Origin: Chlorops oryzae
Taxonomy: Eukaryota > Arthropoda > Insecta > Diptera > Chloropidae
NCBI GenBank assembly: GCA_020466095.1
Contig: CM035807.1
Span: 64,897,908 to 64,961,907 of the forward strand
Direction: 5' to 3'
DNA: 64,000 bases
In this document: one piece after another, positions 11,175-22,126 of the stretch
Numbering within the stretch: the first letter of the stretch is position 1
Layout of the letters: each line of letters begins with the position of its first letter
Notes under the pieces: model-generated
What the model saw: only the letters and a program-made list of their open reading frames with translations
Told to the model about the DNA's origin: nothing
Database searches by the model: none
Position numbers and translations under genes: made by a program

Positions 11175-11250
11175 AGATCGCTTGTTATCATACTGAAAGC
11201 GTTTTTGCTTAGCATTATGAAAGGTCCGGGTTCGAACCCTGTCACAGGCG
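11175..11250 (+). repeat. tRNA-like segment
   Basis: GGTCCGGGTTCGAACCCTGT is a strong B-box with a pairing T-arm, followed by CACAGGCG. The A-box half is degenerate. Confidence 0.5.
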
Positions 11251-11403
11251 AAAGAAATTGTGGAAAAATGGGGGCTTGGAAAAGGTAAAGTAAATTTTGA
11301 ACTTGGAAACATAAAAAGATTGGTTGCAAGCTTTTTGTTCCTTTTGAATTTTTATTATAATTTATTATTATTACTTACTTATTCCTCAAAAAAAAAAAAA
11401 AAA

Positions 11404-11475
11404 ACACGCTCGCCTGGATCGAACTCGCCGACATCAGATTGTGAGGCAATATCTCTCATTTCTTTTCGCTCTATG
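11404..11475 (-). repeat. tRNA-like segment, minus strand
   Basis: Minus strand reads a B-box-like GCGAGTTCGATCC ending in AGGCGAGCG. It follows an A15-type run and faces 11175-11250. Confidence 0.45.
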
Positions 11476-11625
11476 CATAATTTTTTTTATATAATTCATA
11501 CGAAAATTTCTTCATTTTTCTCTCTTTATTTAAACCAAAAAGGTTTTAGTTTAATTCCTTTTTTGCATTGTTATATATAAAAAACAAAATTGCTATTAAA
11601 TTTAAACTTTAGTTTTTACTGTGTA

Positions 11626-12320
11626 TGCCTTATTTGTTTTACTGTGTATGCCTTATTTGTATATAAAAATATTGCAAATAGCAAATTTCCCCACATAAAC
11701 GCTGAGTTCAATTCTTATTTGCAAATAAGTAAGTCGCGAAAATAAGTCGTGAATAACGAAGCTATTTGCAAATAAATCTCAAGGTTTTGCCACTTATTTT
11801 TGACGATTTTCCTATTTTTTACGATATGGTAGAACTAACCCTAGCAAGACATAGGCTTGCGACAAATGCATATGTTGCCACGCAATTGAATTTTTTAGTC
11901 AGGCAGCACTGAAAAGTTTCGCTATTTGCGTATTTGAACTGCCGTATAAACAGTGAGTTCATTATTTGCGAATTATTTTTATTTGCGTTTAGCTGACGTA
12001 TAAACGTAGTATTATTCAAACATTTTTAAATGTTAGCTACCCAACAGGAAAAAACACAAGGTCTGAAGAATTTCATGCATTTTTTCGTAATACAATATTA
12101 AATATAGAGTTCTTGTATGATTTGAAATATTTGTAAACAAAAACTTCAGATCATTCTCATACGATGTACTAAGTAAGCCTGATGTTGTTGCCCCTAAAGA
12201 GTTCATCGCATGAATTTGCAGAATGCCTGCTAAATGGGTTGCGCCCACAAAATGCATTACGGAAAGCATACTTGTAATAGATTTTTTTTTTGCTAATATC
12301 GTAATCAGGGTTATATTTAA
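11626..12320. repeat. AT-rich stretch with repeated TTTGCAAAT-type motif; no gene
   Basis: From 11660 to 12015 ATTTGCAAATA, TTTGCGAATTATT and GTATAAACAGTGAGTTCA-like units recur in both directions, suggesting a decayed TIR element. I cannot define its ends. The remainder has no recognisable content. Confidence 0.4.
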
Positions 12321-12690
12321 TAGAGTTGTGAAGAACTGCAATCTTTAGGGATTTAAATCCCAAGGATTGAAGACTTAAAATTTAAATCCTATCAATCTCT
12401 GTGGAGTGATAGACTTCAAAATTTTTAAATCCCAAATTTTTCGAAAATCGTAAAGAATGAAACCATTTCTTTTAAAAGATTGATTTAAATTTTAGATTGA
12501 ATCCCTAGAATCCCTTTTTAAATCTCTTAAGCTAAGAAAAGAAAAGAAAAGAAAAGAAAAGCTCAGTATGGCTATATACAGACTGATAGGGCTCTATGCG
12601 TTGCTTTCAGAATAGGCTACCAAATAACATATGTCAGATCTTAATGCGAAACTCACAATATTTTTATTTTCGCTATTTTGGAATACATAT

Positions 12691-12967
12691 TCAGCTGCCA
12701 AATAAACTGCCATTGGCTTTAAACAATAGCAATTTTTCGAAGTTTCCGTCGGCAAGGGCACCACGTCGGGGAGTGTTTAGCATTCATGCGAACGAAAAAA
12801 GCCTTTCCACTGGCGCAGAAGATGGCAACGGTGTATTGTACCACAATGCTATTTTTTAAGAGTCGGATACCGTTTAAAAACGTGCATTTCTTTGCTAGGA
12901 TTGGCCAAATAGGAATAATATTCGTCATTATCTGAAATCAATTCATTTACACCCTTCAGTGGTTCGT
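12691..12967 (-). pseudogene. hAT transposase, C-terminal (hATC dimerisation) exon
   Basis: Reads GVNELISDNDEYYSYL, then HVFKRYPTLKK. After a one-base frame change it reads YNTPLPSSAPVERLFSFA, then an in-frame TGA where a residue is expected, then MLNTPRRGALADGNFEKLL and LLFKANGSLFGS, stop at 12691. PSSAPVERLFS followed by RR.L...N.EKLL is the classic hATC domain. The exon begins after TTTATTTCAG (acceptor at 12968). One frameshift and one nonsense change make it dead. Confidence 0.7.
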
Positions 12968-13008
12968 CTGAAATAAAGAGAACTATTTTACAAAGCAAAT
13001 TAAAATTA

Positions 13009-14811
13009 CACTGTGCGACGAGAAAAAAAATCCAAGAGGTTTGAAAACTGATTCCGGCGTGGTTTGGTCTCCTGATCACGAGGATATCGTTATTTTTTTT
13101 GGGTCACGTCAGAGTTATGTTTTACGGGGCTCCAAAGTTTAGCCTATAAAATACCTTGTGAAAGAAAAAGATGTTGCATATTCAAAGGCGTAGGGTTTCA
13201 GTCAAAAAATGAAACTGCGATAAAGTTGAGCTCTTTGAATAATCCAGATAGTCTGAAAGTGGTTTCTGGTCTGATTTCTTTTCCTGATGATGGGGATGTC
13301 TTGATTTTGTTTGGGTTACGTCAAAATAACATTTAATGGGACTTTCGAAATTCTGTGTTGTGTATGAAATGAAAATTTTTTGAAAATAAGTTGGCTATCG
13401 TGTTAGCATTGCATATTTAAATTTTAATCTCTAAGGTATGCTACGTTTTTAACATTTTTATACCCAGCGTAAGCGGGGTATATTAGTTTTGTGCGAATCT
13501 TGTAACAGGGAGAACTAAGCTCCGGAGATATAGACATATACATAAAGAAATGATCAGGATAAAAAACTGAATCGATTTAGAAATGTCCGTCTGTCCGTCC
13601 GTCCGTCCGTCCGTCTGTCCGTCCGTCCGTCTGTCCGTCCGTCCGTGGTCGGATCTCCTCCGAAACGGCTGGACCAATCAAGTCGAAATTTGGCACACAG
13701 GTATATCGGGATCCGAGTATGATCCTAAGTAAAAATGGGAGACATCCGCCCACTGACGCGCCCACAAATGAATATAATGTGTTTTCAGTAAAATGCTTGT
13801 AACTTGCGAACCACTCAACGCATTCCATTGATATTTGGTGTACTGGTAAACTAGGAATAGGTGTGGTAAATTCACCACAAATGTAGCAAAATACGTTGGG
13901 ATTATTTTTATGTTTAACTTGCACTTCCATTATATTATATTAGTTTTGTGGTTATGTTTACGCAGTATCAGTAGGTTGCTCGATTTTTTTGTTTAAATGA
14001 CAATTTAAAAGGTAAAATTTTATTTTCAATGCTTGCTAAATCCGCTGGACTGTTTCACGAGACGAGCTTCAAGAAGCTTACAGCTGGGTGTCGAAATTTG
14101 TTTTTTTGTACATAACCTTTGTTTGATAGCTTAAGGGCTGAAGTACTTGCAATTTTTTGGAAAATTTTTGGAAGAGGTTTACAGATTGCTCGTACCGATT
14201 TTCTTCTTCAAATGAAGCTTTCTTTTTCTTCTTAGAATGAAGGATTTTTTTTTATTTTGAGCATAACTTTATCAATATGTTAAGTTCTGAGTAATTTCAA
14301 TACCTTAAATTATAATTTTATAATTGCGATTCAAAATAGCATTTTATATCCTTTGATGTGAAAAGAAAACGAAGCATACCTTACAGATTAAAATTTAAAT
14401 ATGCAATGCTAACACGATAGCCAACTTATTTTCAAAAAATTTTCATTTCATACACAACACAGAATTTCGAAAGTCCCATTAAATGTTATTTTGACGTAAC
14501 CCAAACAAAATCAAGACATCCCCGTCATCAGGAAATCAGACCAGAAACCACTTTCAGACTATCTGGATTATTCAAAGAGCTCAACTTTATCGCAGTTTCA
14601 TTTTTTGACTGAAAGCCTACGCCTTTGAATATGCAACATCTTTTTCTTTCACAAGGTATTTTATAGGCTAAACTTTGGAGCCCCATAAAACATAACTCTG
14701 ACGTGACCCAAAAAAAATAACGATATCCTCGTGATCTGGAGACCAAACCACGCCGGAATCAGTTTTTAAACCTCTTGGATTTTTATAAAAGTGCAATTTC
14801 GTCGCACAGTG
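13009..14811. mobile_element. Foldback inserted in a hAT intron, TTA duplication
   Basis: Termini CACTGTGCGACGA and TCGTCGCACAGTG, with TTA on both sides (13006-13008, 14812-14814). Arms about 13009-13443 and 14355-14811 are near-perfect reverse complements (for example AACCACTTTCAGACTATCTG on the right). The spacer includes a truncated INE-like copy and a dispersed repeat. The 3-bp TTA duplication fits the PIF/Harbinger target preference, but no transposase is present. Confidence 0.75.
13457..13860 (+). mobile_element. INE-1/Helentron-like element, family A, 3'-truncated
   Basis: Starts TATACCCAGCGTAAGCGGGG, has an expanded GTCCGTCCGTCTG tract (13585-13645) and stops at GTACTGGTAAACTAGG, well short of the 3' hairpin. 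It lies inside the foldback spacer. Confidence 0.75.
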
Positions 14812-14829
14812 TTATTATAAAACTCATAC

Positions 14830-15992
14830 AGTCAATATTTAGGTCGAAGAATGCATGCCCTTTCTCACTTTTTGCTTCATCAAGTGTTTTGTCTTCTTTC
14901 TCGACCGTTCCAATAATGGATCTTACTCGTCGGCTGATTTCTTCAATTTTCCCGTCGTGATATGATGAATTCAACACTGGTATCCAATTCAGTTTAACGG
15001 CTGGACATAAAACTGATGCAACAATAGCGTCATTTACTTCAGGATCTAAGTTAAAATATGGCAGAAACCGTTTTTGTAAGGCATTTTCGAGCATTTAGAC
15101 CACTTCATCATCAACAATTTTGAGAGAATTATTCAACCTAATTTTTCGATATTGGTTTTTAATTGTCGCTAGTGTTGAAAGCAGAAACCCATAAAACATA
15201 TCCGTTTGTAGGAAGTCCAATGCTACAGAAATCGGCTTCAGCAATTGGAGATATTCCTCCAAATATTCGAAGTCCATTTCATAAAAATGTGGTACTTGTA
15301 GTGTTTTGCACAGTTCATTAATTTTTTTTTTATGTTAACTATTAAGCTTTGAATTGCATCGTATAAGGAGTTCCATCGTGTAACTACTGGGTACTTCAAT
15401 TGGACACCTAATATACCAATAATTTGCTCTGAACTTTTTGGCAAGAACACTTCTGAAAAATCTGTAAATATACGAAATATTTAACAAAGCACAAAGCTTT
15501 CAAATCTGAACAAGGCAAAAGTTACCATTTTATTATTTTCAAATCTTGCTTGGTCTAGTTGGAGAATTCTTGTGAACTCCGTTGAAGCAAGCAAATTCAA
15601 AGTATGAGTTGCACACTTTATGTGCTTCGGAAGACTATTTATGGAAATTTCGTCATCAAAACGAGGGGTTCTACACTTTCAGAATATAAATCCTCTTCTT
15701 CTTCCTCTTCCGATTCCTGTTCCTTCTTGAAATTCTGAATTCCATACTCTCTAAAAGCTTTAAGGAAATTCGATCCATTACCGGTGACGGTGGCCACAAC
15801 TTTTTCGGAGTTCAATCCAAACTGCGCCTGAATTTCTCGTATCATGTCGTTTATTCGGTCAAATGTATGTGATCCATACAACCTTTTACAGTCTTTTGCC
15901 AACGATTTTCTTTCAAAGGAATAAGTCAGGAAATGCACGGTGTATCCAAACAAACTTCTGTGCTTCGTTGACCAAACATCAGCAGTTGTACA
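14830..15992 (-). pseudogene. hAT transposase, central region with frameshifts
   Basis: In order on the minus strand: TTADVWSTKHRSLFGYTVHF (first catalytic block), then FGLNSEKVVATVTGNGSNFL, where the usual Asp before NGSNF is Gly. An acidic stretch follows, then LPKHIKCATHTLNLLAS, then YPVVTRWNSLYDAIQSL and PEVNDAIVASVLCPAVKLNW. TADVWS, CATHTLNL and VTRWNS are hAT landmarks. Frameshifts occur near 15655 and 15460, and there may be a short intron at about 15462-15525. The exon ends at 14830 before GTATGAGT, a plausible donor for an intron that now holds the 13009-14811 foldback. Catalytic loss plus frameshifts: inactive. Confidence 0.65.
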
Positions 15993-17399
15993 TTAGGGTG
16001 ATGACTTTAAGTGTTTTTTCTCAAAAAAAATTTTTTGTATTATAGTACAATGAACTTTTATTAAAGATGACATAAAACACTAATTTTAAGGTTGGTTGAT
16101 AAAAAAATGTCACGCACCAAGTCATTTGAAAAATATTATTTTTGATTATTTTCCAAATTTTTTAAGTTACTGTAAGCAGAGTCGCTCCTCAAGGGGTCAA
16201 AGGTAAGACCAACTCCCATTATTTTTTTATCCCCAACCATTTCTCCACACAAACCTTCCCCCTAACATATCTCCACTCCTTAAGGGGGCTCCCATACAAA
16301 AGTAATTTTTTTTATGAATTTTCCCCCTCGCTGTCCTTACTAGCCCCACAGTGCCCCTAGAGGAGTCAAATGTATGACCGACCCCCATCAACTTTGTCCC
16401 CCTAACATTTATTTTCAACATACTGACCCCCTATCTCCCCTCCTTAGGGGGGCACCCATACAAAATTTCCTTAATTTTTTCACAATTTCATACAAAACGG
16501 CTGTAACTACAGTCAAACCCCTCCTAGGGGGATGATATATAGGACCAACCCCCATTATTCTTTTACCCCAAACATTTTCTTCAAACATACCTGCCTTCTA
16601 TCTCCCCTCCTTAGAGGGGTCCCCATACAAAATTAGGCTTAAATTAAAGAAAAATGCCTCACGAACTTCAATCTATAATATAGATGCCGTAGGAACAAGA
16701 ACGAGCATGTTCAGTATACATATTCGAAAAATTTACAAAATTACCTTTTAAACGAGCCTAATATGAAGAATATTGGATTAGTTTTTGGTATGCTTTAATA
16801 ATATGTTATAATTATGTATTACCTTTTTTTAAAACTGAATTTTGGGTTCCATCCCCTAACTGTCCAAATTATGACCCTAGTAGAAAAAAATAAATTTTCA
16901 ATTCAAATGCCGCAAACCTTAATCTATGACGAGTTCTTTGAGACTATAACCAATTAAATTGGTTAGTGGTTTCTATTCATAAAATTAATTCAAAACAAAT
17001 ATTTTTTGAAACGCATTATTAACTGTTTTCACGTTCGATTGACTCCTCTAGGGGCACTGTGGGGCTAGTTAGGACCGTGGGGGGGAAAATTCATTTAAAA
17101 AAATAACTTTTTTATGGGAGCCCTTAAGGAGTGGAGATAGGGAGAAGGTTTGTTTCGAGAAATGGTTGGGGATAAAAAAATAATGGGAGTTGGTCTTACA
17201 TTTGACCCCTATAGGAGCGACTCTGCTTACAGTAACTTAAAAAATTTGGAAAATAATCAAAAATAATATTTTTCAAATGACTTGGTGCGTGACATTTTTT
17301 TATCAAACAACTTTAAAATTAGTGTTTTATGTCAATTTTAATAAAAGATCATCGTACTATGATACAGGAAAAGAGTTTCAAAAAAAGTCAGCACCCTAA
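15993..17399. mobile_element. Foldback with GGGG-rich tandem repeats, inserted in hAT exon
   Basis: Termini TTAGGGTGATGACTT and AAAGTCAGCACCCTAA. Arms (about 15993-16373, 17027-17399) contain CCCCTTGAGGAG-type and CCCATACAAAA units; the left side holds about three tandem copies of a ~150-bp unit and the right about one. Flanks TGTACA (15987-15992) and TATACA (17400-17405) look like a 6-bp TSD with one change. Excising the element joins LTNKVC to TTADVWS, which restores a hAT reading frame. Confidence 0.7.
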
Positions 17400-17440
17400 T
17401 ATACATACTTTGTTAGTGAGCCTCACAATGGAATATCAAA

Positions 17441-18002
17441 ACGTACGGTTATTTATACATAGATGCATATTCTTGGTAAGATGGTAAATATTATCGATAC
17501 TTTTTATATGAGTGGAAATAGATATGGGCGCGTGCCGTGGTTTTTCCGTATAAAGCACGAACACGACAAAAAACACGGCGTGTATGTGACTGAAAGCAGG
17601 TTTCATGCCGTGAGAAAGCAGTACATGAGCGTGTTTTAATGTAAAAAACAAAACACTATGGATTTCCTATGCCAAGTAATTAATAATAAAACTCTGTGCA
17701 AAAATCAGTAGTAATTACTTTCGATTGATTTCATCAATATGAAATCATCTTCAATTAAAAACGTCCACAAATGTATTCAATTTAATCCTATAAGCCTTTA
17801 TAGATAATTTAAATTAATTAAACAAAATTTAATTAATAAATTAAATTATAACACTGCACTTTGGTCCCAAAGTCAATATTTTTGTTGCCATAAAGTTAAA
17901 TAAAAATGGTTTGATTTTTATACAATTTGTTTATGTAATCATGGGAGATACTCCAGCGATCTTGAACCACCAAAAAATTTGCAAAAGATACGGGCCCGGT
18001 TC
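17441..18002. other. No gene recognised
   Basis: AT-rich, with no ORF or repeat structure that I can identify. It may include the decayed 5' end of the hAT element. Confidence 0.4.
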
Positions 18003-18033
18003 TTTTTATACTCAGCGTAAGCAGGGTATACTA

Positions 18034-19394
18034 CACACAGAAAAATAAACACTTTCGTAACAAGAAGTTATCGCAGTTGAAAAACTGTAGCATAAAAATA
18101 TATGAATCGAATGCAAAACATTTGATCCAAAATTTTTATATTTAGATCAAATATTTGCATACTTTTTTAGCAACTGTGCCGCTTTTAACGCAACAAGGAA
18201 ATAACTGTTGAGTGAAAAAGTTTTTGAGCCAAATTTTAAGTTTTTGCTAAGAACTTTGCAGTCAAAAACTGGCACATTGCTAAGGGGGCATTTACACATT
18301 TGACGATTGTATCAAAATCTATGTCAAAACAATTTTCAAAAAGTATACACGTAAGAATTTTTGACATCAAAATCGTTATTTTCATCGAAAAAACATTTTA
18401 AATTTTGAAGTCAAATTTTTTTGATGCCAAACGTGAAAAGTGTAAATGGGCCCTAACACAAAAGCAAAATATTTGAGCTGAGAGCGCAAAACTGTTTATT
18501 TTTTCTGTGCAAGAAAGATTGAAACTGTTAAATCAAAAGCAATAGCAGTTGAGCTAAAAAGGCAACTGTTGTCCTTTTTTTAAGCAACCAGCGCACTGTT
18601 AAATCAAAAGCTACAGCGTTTGAGCTAAGACAGCAAACTGTTAAATCAAAAGAAAAGTATTTGAGTTGACAGAGCAAATGTCAATTTTCTCATTTTGGTG
18701 AAATTTTTCTTATGCACGTGTCATTTTTGAGTTCGACGGGAGGCAGGATGGCAGCAGTAAATGATGTTGCATCAGAAAATGAATTATTTGAAGTGGAAAA
18801 AAACTGTGTTAAATAACGGAAATCGCGTTCTTAGGTTTAAATAAATATTACAAGTTTTTTAATAATTTTATTTAATTCAAAATATATATATATCTTAATT
18901 GATTTAATAAAACTTAAACTATATCTAAAAATTGTGTAAGTACTTCTTTATTTCGACGATATTCCCTTTTTTGGACAAAGGTGTGGCAATCGAAAAAAAA
19001 GTGTCTACTGTTGCTTGTCAACAGTGTAAGTATTTCAGCTTAGGACTTTCCCTTTAAACCAAAGACGTAAACTGTTCTTTTTTAACAGTGTAAGTATTTC
19101 AGCCAAATACTCTAACTTTCAAACCAAACACATTAACTGTTTTTCAATAAATATTTTTGCATTTCCTCCAAAAGGTATAATTTTTGAACCAAAGTCGCAA
19201 GCTGTTGTTTAATTAAAGCTGATTTATTTGATTCAAATGCTCTCACCTTTAAGCCAACTACGTAAAATTTACAAAAATTCAAATACTTTTGTGCTGTTGA
19301 TTCAAATCTGTTCAGTTGTTGGCGCGATTGAACCCATAAAAGTATTTACGACAAAATGTAAAATTGTTGGCACTACAGTGTTTTTCGCTGTGTG
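18034..19394. mobile_element. TIR element, CACACAG ends, TA duplication, repeat-rich interior
   Basis: 1361 bp from CACACAGAAAAA to TTTTTCGCTGTGTG, flanked by TA (18032-33, 19395-96). Uninterrupted family A copies read GGTATATTAGTTTTG at this site, so this is a datable insertion. The interior repeats AACTGTTAAATCAAAAGC, AGCAGTTGAGCTA and AACAGTGTAAGTATTTCAGC in several copies near both ends. No transposase. It contains a smaller MITE at 18281-18455. Confidence 0.75.
18281..18455. mobile_element. Small MITE, TAAGGGGGCATTTACAC ends
   Basis: 175 bp with termini TAAGGGGGCATTTACAC and GTGTAAATGGGCCCTA. Interior inverted units of the TTTGATGC / TTGACATCAAA type. Termini resemble hAT-type MITEs, but no 8-bp TSD is visible. 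Confidence 0.55.
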
Positions 19395-20142
19395 TAGTTT
19401 TGTGCAAATCTTGTAAGAGGGAGAACTAAGCTCCGAAAATAAAGACAACTGTATAAAAAAATGAGCAGGATCAAAAACTGAATCGATTTAAACATGTCCG
19501 TCTGTCCGTCCGTCCGTCTGTCAGTCCGTCCGTGGTCGGATCTCCTACGAAACGGCTGGACCAATCAAGTCGAAACTCGGCACACAGGTATATCGGGGTC
19601 CCAGTATGATCTTAAGTCAAAATGGGAGACATCCGCCCTCTGCCACGCCCACAAACTAAATTATTGTGTTTTCAGTAAAATGCTTGTAATGTGCGAACCA
19701 CTCAACACCTTGCATTGATATTTGGTGTACTGGTAAACTACGAAAAGGGACATTTCCTGGAAAAAAATGGGCGCCGTCCTTTTTGAGCCATGCCCACAAA
19801 TAAGGGCTTATCGTAACTTGTGAAGTAACAGGCGTAGAAACTTTAAATTCACAAAATAGGTTTACCAAGGCGAATGAAAGGTGTAGGAAAAACATTTATG
19901 TGGCCCGCCCACTGCCACGCCCACAAACGGAGATTTTTCGTAACTTCCGCAGTAAAAGGCGTAGAAGCTTCAAATTCGCAACATAGGTTGACCAAGGCCA
20001 ATGAAAGGTGTAGGAAAAAAATTTATGTGGCCCGCTCACTGCCACGCCCACAAATGGAGAGGCAAAACATAGTGCGCCAATTATGTCGGGACGTTGGGTA
20101 TTTCAAAGTCGGGCTTGACCGACTTTATCTTTCTTACTTGTT

Positions 20143-21078
20143 ATAATGTGTCACAATATAATCGGGTTATTTTACAGTTCGCAATAAAGTTCCATTCAGC
20201 AAAGTGAAAAATATGTAAGCAAAATTTTGTAATAAAATAAAAAAAGCAAGAAAATTAATAAGCTTGGAATTAAAAGCAATTATCTTTTCAGAACCCAGTT
20301 AATTTTTCTTTATTACTAACTCAAAAATAAAGTAAGTAAAAAAAATTTTTTTACAAGTTCAGAAAATTCTTTAAATTTTTTGGTTTAAAATATTTTGCAA
20401 TCCCATCAGAATTGTGTTACTTGGATGTTAATGTGTCAATTAAGTTCTTCGTAAAACTTTGGTAGGCAGCTATATTTAATACTGTTTTTTAACATAAGGA
20501 GAACATGCAATAGTAAAAACGAAAACTTTTATTCAAGAAAATTATCAAAAATTAAACTAATTCATGTTTACAAAAGTTAATGTAAATTGTTTGGTAAAAT
20601 GCGACTTATTTTGTGTGTGGTACTATTTGAAACCATCTTTGTCTTTGGCGAAACATAAGCTTACTTTAAATTTTTGGCATATAGCTCGAGTTCATATTTT
20701 GATCAAAAACTTGGGGCCAATGATCAAAGCGAATGTGTGGGCTTTCTTGTTTTGCAACTCTGCTAATTGTAATTTCTAGGCAAGGAATGTCTTTGTTGAC
20801 GCTTAGGAATGCACATTAGGTCAAAATACTGGTTTTTCTAGACATAGAAAAATGTTTTTTGTGTGTTCAAAATATAAACTACCGTGAAGAACCATTCCGT
20901 CAAAGTAGCCTTTTCTTCACGTTGCTCGAAAACTATTGCGAATTCAAGCCTGAATTCCAATTCTGCAGGAGCTGCGTAACGTGAATTCCTGCAAACGTTG
21001 AACAGATGAAAACATATGGAACCATGCTCAATCATGCATGCTCACGCACACGCACGAGTTCGAAAAATAGAATATTTC
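20143..21078. other. No gene recognised
   Basis: About 940 bp, AT-rich, with no domain-bearing ORF, tRNA-like segment or inverted repeat found. Confidence 0.45.
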
Positions 21079-21739
21079 AGGTCGATAAAGTTGGCAGTGC
21101 GTTTGTCGCCAAATAAAAAAAAAGTACTCTAAGAATTAAGTGATAATTAGGTGAAATTTAGGTACGGCTCTAAAAATTTCGGTGCTCATTTAGTGTTCCC
21201 CTAATTTAAGATTAATGTTTTCATAGCTACATTGATATCTAGTCAGCTCTACGAGCGTCAGTCCGATAAAATTCCGGCTTAAAAACTTTATTATAATAAG
21301 GTGCTTAATTAGGTGCTTCTAAAAACCTAGGATAGTAACCGATAAATCCTTGCATTATTTGTGTAAGATCGTTTTTAATTCTTCGACCCCTATTTCTTTT
21401 AAATGAACAGAAAAGCTGTTTTCTGCGGAGAGCTTCCCCGTATTATGGAAGCTCAATTGAAAGCGCTCTCTGTTAATGGCACGCGACATATTATTACAGG
21501 GTTGCATTTGAAAGCATTTTTTAACACTCATGGATAACATATACAATAGTTTAACATAAAAAGTGTTAATTTAATATTAAATGACGTCATTCGCCTCATC
21601 GGATTCTCTTTAAGGGTAGGCGGTGGTCTAGAACACGAAAACTTGCATTAAACAAAATAAAAACGAATTTTTAACTTTGTAGGCTTGTTATAATATATAT
21701 TGACAACCCGAAAAGATAGGTTTTTGTAATTAAAAATTT

Positions 21740-21940
21740 TTGTTTTATTTTACAAATGGATCTGTAGTCGACCTTCTTGAAAAATTGGACTTGAGCTGCG
21801 TTGATGATTTTGGGAGTTTTGTTTACAAACAAAAGCGAAACAAATACATTTTAATCAGTACAAGTGCGATGTCCCTAAAGCTGGAAGAGCAAAGTCAGCA
21901 GAATCCAAAAAAAATATGTGAAACATTAAAGGCTAATTAA
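21740..21940 (+). CDS. Hypothetical 66-codon ORF in the left arm
   Basis: Begins FYFTNGSVVDLLEKLDLSC after the start and ends KKICETLKAN. The mirror copy in the right arm (25347-25547, minus) is also open. It differs at four residues (L/M, V/I, A/T, M/T), and the four base differences all change the residue, so there is no sign of purifying selection. No domain recognised. It could be the N-terminal exon of a lost protein or chance. Confidence 0.25.
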   Translation: MFYFTNGSVVDLLEKLDLSCVDDFGSFVYKQKRNKYILISTSAMSLKLEEQSQQNPKKICETLKAN

Positions 21941-22126
21941 ATGCCCTAATCCGAAATTTTCCGGAAAATCCATGTTCTGCCAGCTTAACGTTAAGCTGGC
22001 AGAGCATGCTCGAAAAAATGGTTTGCACAACAATTACAGCAATTTAATTAGCAAAGGAATTAACGGCTCATTTAAGGCTCTAGGAAAATATCAATCGCAA
22101 AAAGATCACAGCATTTCTTCAATATA

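Larger units (their letters stand above)
10924..11623. mobile_element. TIR element, CACAGTAAAAA ends, TA duplication, two tRNA-like arms
   Basis: 700 bp with perfect 11-bp TIR CACAGTAAAAA / TTTTTACTGTG and TA on both sides (10922-23, 11624-25). The subterminal zones repeat a TTAAAATTAAA-type and AAAAGTTTTA-type motif. It contains a plus-strand and a minus-strand tRNA-like segment pointing inward, the same plan as 10015-10754. The right flank is tandemly duplicated (ACTGTGTATGCCTTATTTG twice). No transposase. Confidence 0.75.
12321..17440 (-). mobile_element. Decayed hAT transposon interrupted by two foldbacks
   Basis: Transposase pieces run on the minus strand from about 17440 down to 12691. 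A hAT-like terminus TAGAGTTGTG starts at 12321, followed by GGGATTTAAATCCC-type subterminal repeats. Two large insertions (13009-14811, 15993-17399) separate the coding pieces, and removing them restores collinearity. The opposite terminus was not found, so the 5' end is truncated or unrecognised. Confidence 0.65.
18003..20142 (+). mobile_element. INE-1/Helentron-like element, family A, split by a TIR element
   Basis: 5' palindrome TATACTCAGCGTAAGCAGGG at 18007, interrupted at 18034, resuming at 19395 with TAGTTTTGTGCAAATC and ending at hairpin GTCGGGCTTGACCGAC plus TTCTTACTTGTT (20142). The 3' half contains an internal direct duplication (two GTGTAGGAAAAA...CACGCCCACAAA blocks near 19885 and 20010). 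Confidence 0.8.

Noticed and set aside
12536..12560. GAAAA repeat as a regulatory or CRISPR-like array
   Set aside because: It is a five-unit simple repeat without spacers. No CRISPR-like repeat-spacer structure exists anywhere in the window.
20838..21035. 65-codon minus-strand ORF as a gene
   Set aside because: Too short and without a recognisable motif, in a stretch of unclassified sequence.
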